Source: an uncultured bacterium (GTDB taxonomy: Bacteria; Bacillota; Clostridia; Peptostreptococcales; Anaerovoracaceae). From it: a stretch of 30,750 nucleotides of DNA. This document shows positions 25,189 through 30,750 of the stretch, piece by piece. The stretch's first letter is position 1; each line of letters opens with the position of its first letter. The DNA is taken from NCBI GenBank assembly GCA_905214225.1, contig CAJMLL010000030.1, forward strand, positions 1-30,750. The letters are read 5' to 3'. Under the pieces are notes generated by a model. That model saw nothing but the letters and a program-made list of their open reading frames with translations, ran no database searches and had not been told where the DNA came from. The translations under genes were made by a program, and so were the position numbers.

Positions 25189-25998
25189 CTATCTCGCTTT
25201 CTCTTCGCTGTTGACCAGCACCAGTGTGAAGTAGCCGGTTTTCTCAGGCGCATCGGCGGCCTTCGCATAGCAGGCCTGATCGGGGAGGCCGCAGTTGATC
25301 ACGACTGCGGAGTCGTCCAGAAGCCCGGTGTTTTTCAGCTGCTCCTTCCAAAGCGCGGAGTCGCGGCCTGGCTTCATCACGACTTTGGTGCCCGGGAAGC
25401 GGAGGGCCTCTTCAACGTCATCGTACTGCTCTGGGATGATCATCAGCGGCTGGTCAGGCTGTGTCAGCATGCGGCCGGAAATGGCGGCCGCGGCGGAAAA
25501 ACTGTTTACTCCTGCCACGGTCTCCACAGGAAAGCCGGCCTCCTGCACCACGCCGCGGACATAGCCGTAAGTGCTGTATAAACTGACATCGCCGATAGCA
25601 AGCATGGCCGTGGTTTTTCCGCTCTGCAGACAGGAAACGATTTTCTCCGCATTCTCACGATGCTCGCGGTCGCGCTGCTCCTGATCCCTGCTCATGGAAA
25701 AGTCCAGATACAGAAGCTCTTTTCCTTCAATATCCGCCGCCTGTGCAGCAATGTCCAGCGCCATGGTATGTTTTTTCATGGTCCTCGGAACGGCCAGCAC
25801 CTCTGCTTTCTCAATGCAGCAGACAGCCTTCAGAGTCATCAGTTCCGGATCTCCTGGGCCCGTGCTGACCCCGTAAAATACCGGCTTCCCGGCGGCGGTC
25901 AGGGCATTGCTTATTTCCGCCCCGGATGCTGCCAGAGCACGAGTTTTCTGTTCACCCTCAGCCATTTCCGGCCTTCCCGGGCAGATTTTCTGATTCAT
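25189..25998 (-). CDS. cbiL: Precorrin-2/cobalt-factor II C20-methyltransferase
   Basis: A SAM-dependent tetrapyrrole methyltransferase that methylates C20 during corrin-ring synthesis (CbiL in the anaerobic, CobI in the aerobic pathway). VFYGVSTGPGDPELMTLKAV is the family's N-terminal glycine-rich motif, followed by VLAVPRTMKK, a CbiL-type signature. MLAIGDVSLYSTYGYV and VETVAGVNSFSAAAAISG give the SAM and substrate pocket. At 269 residues it is about 30 longer than usual, because of a polar N-terminal extension before residue 38. The start at 25998 has AAGAAGGA just upstream; an internal start is possible. No other ring-synthesis gene is in the window, unlike the usual cbi clusters. It follows rlmH on the same strand after a 344-bp structured spacer. 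An anaerobic host favours the CbiL name. Confidence 0.88.
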   Translation of the reverse strand: MNQKICPGRPEMAEGEQKTRALAASGAEISNALTAAGKPVFYGVSTGPGDPELMTLKAVCCIEKAEVLAVPRTMKKHTMALDIAAQAADIEGKELLYLDFSMSRDQEQRDREHRENAEKIVSCLQSGKTTAMLAIGDVSLYSTYGYVRGVVQEAGFPVETVAGVNSFSAAAAISGRMLTQPDQPLMIIPEQYDDVEEALRFPGTKVVMKPGRDSALWKEQLKNTGLLDDSAVVINCGLPDQACYAKAADAPEKTGYFTLVLVNSEEKAR

Positions 25999-26342
25999 TT
26001 CCTTCTTCTCCCTGCGTATTTCTATATTTATACTAATAAAATTATGTTTTTACATTGTATCTGAGATTGTATTATTGGGGTTCGTCGAAATCTTGATTTT
26101 TTTATTTTTTGCAGACCTTCTGCTGCGATAATGTTAAATGGTCTGAAAAATATTTGCCTCAAAGAAACAGAGTATCTCTGAAATTCACACTCTCATACCC
26201 TTTTACTGAAGTTTTTCGAGCTTTTATCTATCGCAGCACCCGGAATAGCAATAGAAATCTGTCAGCCGCCTGCTGTCAGCCCGCCAGAACCGGCAGCTGT
26301 TTCATCCCCGGGCGCTGTTCACCGCAGTGACCATTAGGCCAG
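25999..26342 (-). promoter_or_regulatory. Structured leader region upstream of cbiL
   Basis: Read on the minus strand, TGCTGCGATA (26238-26229) can pair perfectly with TATCGCAGCA (26130-26121). That second element also lies in the loop of another stem, ATTTTTCAGACC with GGTCTG-CAAAAAAT (about 26150-26105). The two pairings would compete or form a pseudoknot. A CAGAG/CTCTG hairpin lies between. I see none of the conserved cobalamin-riboswitch elements. No gene is present here. Confidence 0.35.
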
Positions 26343-26822
26343 CTACTTGTGATAGGGTTCGTGACGGATAATCTTGAAGCTCCGGTAGATCTGCTCCAGC
26401 AGAATTACGCGCATCATCTGGTGCGGGAAGGTCATATCCGAAAATGACAGTTTGAAATCCGCTCTCTTGCTCACATCCGGTGAAAGTCCCAGACTTCCGC
26501 CAATCACAAACACCAGATAGCTGCGTCCTTCCAGACTCCAGTCCTCGATTTTTTCCGCCAGCTTCTCGGAAGACAGCTTCTTTCCCTGGATTTCCAGCGT
26601 CACAACCCAGGACAACGGACGGATATGCGAGAGAATCTCTTCGCCTTCCTTTACTTTTACCGCGAGTTCATCGGCGGGAGAGGGATTTGCCGCCAGCCTG
26701 GACTCCTTCAGTTCGACAATATCCAGGCTGCAGTAGCCTCCAAGCCGCTTGGAATACTCCTTTACCGCGTCCCTCCAGTAGGATTCTTTTAATTTTCCGA
26801 TACAGATTACTGTGATATTCAT
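26343..26822 (-). CDS. rlmH: 23S rRNA pseudouridine-1915 N3-methyltransferase RlmH
   Basis: RlmH is a small SPOUT methyltransferase that modifies helix 69 of 23S rRNA on the 70S ribosome. The 159-residue length is exactly typical. The start MNITVICIGKLKESYWRDAV, the knot segment LVFVIGGSLGLSPDVSKRAD, and the C-terminal FPHQMMRVILLEQIYRSFKI with the ending RHEPYHK are diagnostic. The gene has no visible Shine-Dalgarno before its ATG (AATCATCAGCT), which is odd next to its neighbours. A TATAAA 16 nt upstream could give a very short leader. It lies downstream of walJ on the same strand, separated by 228 bp that contain two near-identical 17-bp stretches (CTCTCAGGACGTCAGCC and CTTTCAGGGCGTCGGCC). 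Confidence 0.96.
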   Translation of the reverse strand: MNITVICIGKLKESYWRDAVKEYSKRLGGYCSLDIVELKESRLAANPSPADELAVKVKEGEEILSHIRPLSWVVTLEIQGKKLSSEKLAEKIEDWSLEGRSYLVFVIGGSLGLSPDVSKRADFKLSFSDMTFPHQMMRVILLEQIYRSFKIIRHEPYHK

Positions 26823-27050
26823 AGCTGATGATTAAATATTTATATACTCAAGTTAAAGTTTCCTGTATTTTATATACCTGCACCGCAGCCCCGCATATTT
26901 GCAGTTTCAATTGCTGTAACGCTGTAATGTCAGCTTTTTTCTTTTGCACGTATTCAGTATACACATGTAAACACCCGCCACTCTCAGGACGTCAGCCTTC
27001 TGCAGCTTTCAGGGCGTCGGCCTCTGGCCGGCTGGCTTTTGTCCGCGGAG

Positions 27051-27851
27051 CTATACGGTCAGCAGCGGGGTCGGCTCGCTCCGTCTGGCCACGGAAAGGT
27101 TCAGATCCTTGCCGACGTAATAGTCATCCTCGAACAGGATGTTCCGGACGGTCAGGAAGGCCTGCTCCGGAGTGTTGTTCTGGTGGCTGAGATGGGCAAG
27201 GACGATTCTCGGCATGTGATCGCTTTTATGCTCTTCCAGCAGCCTGCAGACTGTGTTTCCGGCTGTTTCGTTAGACAGATGGCCGTGGTCGCCCAGAATT
27301 CTCTGCTTCAGCGGGTAGGGATAAGGCCCGACACGCAGGATGTTCACTTCATGATTGGCCTCCAGCACAGCGGTGTCCGACGGCTGGATGTGCTGAAACA
27401 TCTCGGCGGTAACGATTCCGGTGTCGGTCATGATCGACAGCATCCGGCCATCGCAGCGGAAGGTGTAGGCCACCGGATCTGCCGCATCGTGTGAGATCGG
27501 GAATGCCTGAATTTCAATGTTTCCAACGGTAAAATGCTGGTTCCGGTCAATGGCCGTCGCGCGGTCCTCCGGCAGTTTATCCCGGACACAGTCCAGAGTC
27601 CCGGCCGTAGAGTAAATTTCCGCATTCGACGCCTTGCGGCCCATCATACGGATGCTTTTCACGTGATCCGTGTGCTCGTGGGTCAGCAGAATGCCATCCA
27701 CATCCGGCGCCTCCATACCGCATTTTTTCAGCCCCGACAGAATATGCTTCCCGGCAATCCCGACATCCACCAGCAGCGATGTACTGTCCGAACGCACCAG
27801 ATAGCAGTTTCCCGAACTGCCGCTTGCAAATGAGCAAAACTCAAGTCCCAT
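27051..27851 (-). CDS. walJ: Metallo-beta-lactamase-fold hydrolase, WalJ/YycJ type
   Basis: A cytosolic metal-dependent hydrolase of the YycJ/WalJ group, a putative double-stranded DNA exonuclease often encoded beside the WalRK two-component system. FCSFASGSSGNCYLV is the characteristic N-terminus and THEHTDH (H58, H60, D62, H63) the metal site. HDAADPVAYTF carries another metal ligand, VLEANHEVNIL a further one, and LAHLSHQNNTPEQA the last. The length of 266 is typical. The start has AGAGGGGA 11 nt upstream and a clear promoter 48 bp before the ATG. walR and walK are not adjacent; rlmH, which often follows this group in Firmicutes, is present downstream. Confidence 0.9.
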   Translation of the reverse strand: MGLEFCSFASGSSGNCYLVRSDSTSLLVDVGIAGKHILSGLKKCGMEAPDVDGILLTHEHTDHVKSIRMMGRKASNAEIYSTAGTLDCVRDKLPEDRATAIDRNQHFTVGNIEIQAFPISHDAADPVAYTFRCDGRMLSIMTDTGIVTAEMFQHIQPSDTAVLEANHEVNILRVGPYPYPLKQRILGDHGHLSNETAGNTVCRLLEEHKSDHMPRIVLAHLSHQNNTPEQAFLTVRNILFEDDYYVGKDLNLSVARRSEPTPLLTV

Positions 27852-27898
27852 AAAATTCCGATTCCCCTCTCTCCGTTTTTATATTAAGCAACACTCGG

Positions 27899-27907
27899 AT
27901 TATACCA
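27899..27907 (-). promoter_or_regulatory. Extended -10 promoter of walJ
   Basis: On the minus strand TGGTATAAT is a perfect extended -10 (TATAAT at 27904-27899). The start would be near 27892, giving a leader of about 40 nt. Confidence 0.6.
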
Positions 27908-27968
27908 CATTTTCCCGGCCGCACCCTCAATGCACGTAAATTCCCCTGCGAACTTCCGGAAAACACGG

Positions 27969-27974
27969 TATAAT
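27969..27974 (+). promoter_or_regulatory. -10 element of the rnhA promoter
   Basis: A perfect TATAAT on the plus strand, with a weak CTGCGA -35 at 17-bp spacing. It would start transcription near 27981 and give rnhA a leader of about 300 nt (to 28278). That leader has no stop in the rnhA frame from ATG 27982, but I see no ribosome binding site there. Confidence 0.5.
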
Positions 27975-28278
27975 AGGGCCCATGGACAAAATTCACCTGC
28001 CGCCTGCGACAGCAAGAGGCCGAGACACTGAAACGCGCCGCCCGCCAGCTCATGTCCGCGACAGTGAACACAGGCCGACGCACAAAAACGGCTGTTCAGC
28101 AGCAGTTACCGGCAGTCGAAACGCAGAACTGCAGACAGAAAGCCTGCAGAACAGAAGCATTAAACTGCAGCCGAATTTTACCCGGAAAGCAGAACACGGC
28201 GCATATAGAGTCCGGCAGCATATTACCGGAAACAAAACTGACAAATACAAACTTCAACATACACAGGAGACAGAAACA

Positions 28279-28830
28279 ATGACCACATTGAGAATGTATA
28301 CAGACGGAGCATGCTCGGGAAACCAGAGCGAGAAGAATTTCGGGGGATGGGGCGCCATCCTGGAATTCGGGGAACACCGCAAGGAACTGCATGGAGGGGA
28401 GAAAAACACGACCAACAACCGCATGGAGCTGATGGCGGTCATTCAGGCCTTTTCTGCACTGAAGAGGACAGGGCTTGATGTCGAGGTATTCTCTGACAGT
28501 TCTTATGTGATGAACTGCTTCCGGAACGGCTGGTATAAAAACTGGGAGAAAAACGGCTGGAAAACTTCGCAGAAAAAGCCGGTTGAGAACCAGGAGCTCT
28601 GGAAGCAGCTGCTTTCGCTGGTCCGCCAGCATAATGTACAGTTTTTCCGCGTAAAAGGACACGTGAATATCGACTCTCCGGCCATTAATAAAGATAAGCT
28701 GTACCAGAAATTCGTGAGCTGGAATGGAGCGCGGTTTACGATTGAAGATTTTGAATATGTGACAAAAATGAACAACCGCGCTGACGAACTGGCGAACATG
28801 GGCACAGATGAAGCGAAATTGCGCGGGTAA
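28279..28830 (+). CDS. rnhA: Ribonuclease HI
   Basis: RNase HI cuts RNA in RNA-DNA hybrids such as R-loops and primers. The four catalytic acids are all present: D9 (YTDGACSGN), E50 (NNRMELMAV), D73 (FSDSSYVMN) and D169 (NNRADELAN). NGWYKNWEKNGW matches the basic protrusion. A stretch of about 30 residues (SPAINKDKLYQKFVSWNGAR and onward) is inserted between GHVN and NNRADEL, so it is 183 residues instead of about 155; similar inserts occur in some clostridial enzymes. I choose ATG 28279, which has AGGAGA 8-9 nt upstream. An in-frame ATG at 27982 would add 99 low-similarity, Arg/Thr-rich residues and is rejected. Confidence 0.93.
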   Translation: MTTLRMYTDGACSGNQSEKNFGGWGAILEFGEHRKELHGGEKNTTNNRMELMAVIQAFSALKRTGLDVEVFSDSSYVMNCFRNGWYKNWEKNGWKTSQKKPVENQELWKQLLSLVRQHNVQFFRVKGHVNIDSPAINKDKLYQKFVSWNGARFTIEDFEYVTKMNNRADELANMGTDEAKLRG

Positions 28831-28999
28831 GCCCCCAAAATAGTAATTTTCAGCGTCAATTACCGCAGGAGTCTTCTTTTCAAGCCTCTTAAAAAGTGTT
28901 ATAGTTGCAAATATGTGTGTTTGGTGAAGAAAACATCGTTAAAATATCATCAAACTCACGGACAACTAAATCATGGAAACTTTTTAAGGGGTGTTTTTC

Positions 29000-30112
29000 T
29001 TGAAAAAAGGTTATTTCTACATCGCCGTTACTACCATCTTATTCAGTTCCATGGAAATCGCGCTGAAGAGCCTGGGAAATGCGTTCAATCCGGTCCAGAT
29101 GACCTTCACCAGATTCCTGATCGGAGGACTCGTTCTTCTGCCAATGGCTCTGCACCACCTGCACAAGCACCATCTCAAGATCACACAGAGTGACCTTGCT
29201 CAGTTTGCTATGCTTGGGCTGATCGGTGTCACAATTTCCATGACGCTTTATCAGCTGTCTGTCGTCTATACACAGGCATCTGTCGTTGCAGTTCTGTTCT
29301 CCAGCAACTCGATTTTCGTTATGATTTTCGCCTTTATGTTCCTGGGAGAGCCGATTTACCGACGCAATATCGTGTCACTGGGTCTCGATCTTGTCGGAAT
29401 TTTATTTGTCATCAACATTCTTCACATGAAGCTCAGTATCGCCGGGGTTATCTTCACGATGCTGGCAACGGTCACCTTCGCGCTGTACGGTGTCGGTGGA
29501 AAGAAGCCGACGGTGAAATTCGGCGGAACGGTCAATACCTGCATGTCTTTCCTGGCGGGCGGAATTGAAATGATTGCGCTGTCTCTTCTGACATACATTC
29601 CGGCTGTTGCGCATATGTTTAACGGACTCGGACTGACCATGTTCAGCAGAATCCCGATGTTCCAGGGTTATTCGCTGCATACGCTTCCGGCATTCCTGTT
29701 CGTCTGCATCGGCGTCACCGGAATCGGCTATGCCTGCTACTTCCTGGCCATGGAGAGTGTCTCCGTCAATACCGTATCGCTGGTATTCTTCTTTAAGCCG
29801 GTCCTCGCACCGATCCTGGCTTTCCTGATTCTTGGCGACCCTATGCCGGCCACCAAGATTATCGGAATCTGCTTCATTCTCGCCGGATCTCTGTCGAATA
29901 TCCTTCCTCCGATGCTTGCCGGAAGAAAATCCGCAGACAGGCTGGATCAGGAGGCTGTACGTGCAGAATATGCGCTCAGCGAAGTGGAAGGGCGCGCGCT
30001 GGAAGGAAAAGAGCGTCTGAAGAAAAAGGAATTCGACCAGAAGGAAAGACGCCGCGCAGACGCCGCGAAACGTGCTGCAGGGGCAGAGGCGTCGTCACAC
30101 ATGGCGGAATAA
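29000..30112 (+). CDS. EamA/DMT family transporter (third, divergent)
   Basis: A 370-residue drug/metabolite-type transporter with about ten membrane helices in two EamA repeats. YFYIAVTTILFSSMEIALKS is helix 1, FTRFLIGGLVLLPMALHHLH helix 2, and SVNTVSLVFFFKPVLAPILA the conserved penultimate region. It is not a close copy of the tandem pair at 16.7-19.0 kb. After the last helix (ICFILAGSLSNILPPML) there is a highly charged tail of about 55 residues, rich in Lys, Arg, Glu and Ala, that should lie in the cytosol as a helix. I choose TTG 29000 with AAGGGG 8 nt upstream; a GTG three codons earlier overlaps that site. The substrate is unknown. The plus-strand terminator at 30360-30390 probably ends its transcript. 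Confidence 0.87.
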   Translation: MKKGYFYIAVTTILFSSMEIALKSLGNAFNPVQMTFTRFLIGGLVLLPMALHHLHKHHLKITQSDLAQFAMLGLIGVTISMTLYQLSVVYTQASVVAVLFSSNSIFVMIFAFMFLGEPIYRRNIVSLGLDLVGILFVINILHMKLSIAGVIFTMLATVTFALYGVGGKKPTVKFGGTVNTCMSFLAGGIEMIALSLLTYIPAVAHMFNGLGLTMFSRIPMFQGYSLHTLPAFLFVCIGVTGIGYACYFLAMESVSVNTVSLVFFFKPVLAPILAFLILGDPMPATKIIGICFILAGSLSNILPPMLAGRKSADRLDQEAVRAEYALSEVEGRALEGKERLKKKEFDQKERRRADAAKRAAGAEASSHMAE

Positions 30113-30231
30113 TCTGCTTCCGGAGCCTTGTACTCATCTGCCGAGATTTCTGTACTCCATGCAGAAGAAAACGATCTGGATCCGGGCAGTAAAGAAGGAT
30201 GAGGCGCTGCCATATTCAGCTTTTGCCGTAA

Positions 30232-30260
30232 TTTCAAAACGCTTAGGAGGAGTTTTGAAA
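30232..30260 (+). promoter_or_regulatory. Hairpin presenting a Shine-Dalgarno in its loop
   Basis: TTTCAAAAC (30232-30240) pairs perfectly with GTTTTGAAA (30252-30260); the 11-nt loop contains AGGAGG. A TTG at 30255 inside the 3' arm opens a 17-residue ORF (MKNLFQNHRKIMVSQRI) ending at 30308. Translation of this mini-ORF is inference. Confidence 0.4.
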
Positions 30261-30359
30261 AATTTGTTCCAGAATCATAGAAAAATCATGGTTTCTCAAC
30301 GGATTTGAAAGCGCACATTTCAATTGTGCGCTCATATACATATGAAAATGTGAAAATAT

Positions 30360-30390
30360 CGGGGGATGATCAAGATTCCCCGTTATTTTT
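30360..30390. terminator. Intrinsic terminator, possibly bidirectional
   Basis: CGGGGGAT (30360-30367) pairs with ATTCCCCG (30375-30382), 8 bp with one wobble and a 7-nt loop, followed by TTATTTTT. The minus strand tail (ATATTTTC) is weaker. Confidence 0.8.
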
Positions 30391-30695
30391 ACTCAGTACG
30401 AGGCGTAATATTCAGCAATTTATAATTCGTATAACTTTGTTTCCGAAAAATCGTATATTCTGTTCATATTTATTATAAGAAAATCGGTCAATGAAATAAA
30501 AAATGCATCTTGCAGCCAGATGAAACTCCTTTTTTTGTTGCGAAAAATCGTTTTTTCGGCTAAATGGAAACAAGAATCACGAAAGTGCCTTTTGTCACTA
30601 TAACCCAAACTTGTGCGGACTGCCGTTTGAGCCTCGCAGACACAAGTATAGAGCCATACCGAATGCGCGGCGGCTTCGGTATACAGTATACCTAA

Positions 30696-30750
30696 GCATC
30701 TCGTCCAGGCATCTCGTCCAGGCATCTCGTCCAGGCATCTCGTCCAGGCA
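30696..30750. repeat. 13-bp tandem repeat reaching the window end
   Basis: The unit GCATCTCGTCCAG occurs four times without a mismatch plus a partial fifth (GCA) cut by the window edge. A 13-bp period shifts reading frame each copy, so it is most likely intergenic. The array may continue beyond the window. Confidence 0.95.

Larger units (their letters stand above)
30113..30750. other. Gene-poor right edge with several hairpins
   Basis: No gene is recognised. From left to right it holds a TTTCAAAAC/GTTTTGAAA hairpin with an AGGAGG in its loop, a possible 17-codon ORF, an AGCGCACA/TGTGCGCT hairpin (30310-30332), a terminator (30360-30390), a dispersed-repeat copy (30404-30427) and a 13-bp tandem repeat. 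A 101-codon minus-strand ORF (30725-30420) runs through the tandem repeat and is probably not real. Confidence 0.5.

Noticed and set aside
30420..30725. 101-codon minus-strand ORF starting in the tandem repeat
   Set aside because: Begins inside a 13-bp repeat that shifts frame with copy number, and has no ribosome binding site or known motif.

Overview
The window looks like chromosomal DNA of an anaerobic, mid-G+C Firmicute (Bacillota, Clostridia-like). The grounds are AddB rather than RecBCD, the gene set CNNM-family protein/SecA/RF2/BirA/WalJ/RlmH, strong AGGAGG-type ribosome binding sites, a class I cyclic-di-GMP riboswitch of clostridial type, and salvage-type cobalamin genes. Coding DNA is fairly G+C-rich and the spacers are A+T-rich. 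I saw no rRNA, tRNA, CRISPR array, insertion sequence or prophage gene. Species cannot be named from the sequence alone.

Layout. (1) 1-960: on the minus strand, a promoter, a c-di-GMP-I (GEMM) riboswitch, an intrinsic terminator that overlaps the aptamer, and a 49-residue signal-peptide ORF ending just inside the window. (2) 961-9790, minus strand: CNNM/CorC-family membrane protein, secA and prfB, tightly spaced, with prfB overlapping secA and carrying the classical +1 programmed frameshift; then a terminator and addB. (3) 9960-11253: a promoter and a highly structured RNA of about 145 nt (6S-like candidate), then birA with a strong terminator. (4) 11252-16402, minus strand: nucleotide-loop cobalamin genes cobT, cobU, cobS, a second degenerate CobU-like gene and a cobC-type phosphatase, followed by the 3' remnant of a DUF4143 ATPase gene. 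(5) 16702-19000, plus strand: two tandem paralogous EamA/DMT transporters separated by a 48-bp palindrome. (6) 19207-22880, plus strand: NCS2 purine permease with a pseudoknot-capable leader, an adenine-phosphoribosyltransferase-like enzyme and a phosphohexomutase. (7) 22881-25188: mostly non-coding, with one ArsR-type regulator. (8) 25189-27851, minus strand: cbiL/cobI (corrin-ring methyltransferase), rlmH and walJ/yycJ. (9) 28279-30112, plus strand: RNase HI and a third DMT transporter. (10) 30113-30750: hairpins, a terminator and a 13-bp tandem repeat running off the end.

How it fits together. CobU, CobT, CobS and CobC assemble the nucleotide loop of cobalamin, from cobinamide salvage or after ring synthesis. 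CbiL belongs to ring synthesis but stands alone here. The NCS2 permease and the phosphoribosyltransferase form a plausible purine uptake and salvage pair. The items most worth following up are the riboswitch-controlled mini-ORF at the left edge, the structured RNA before birA, the unclassified leaders of the purine permease and cbiL, and the degenerate second CobU.
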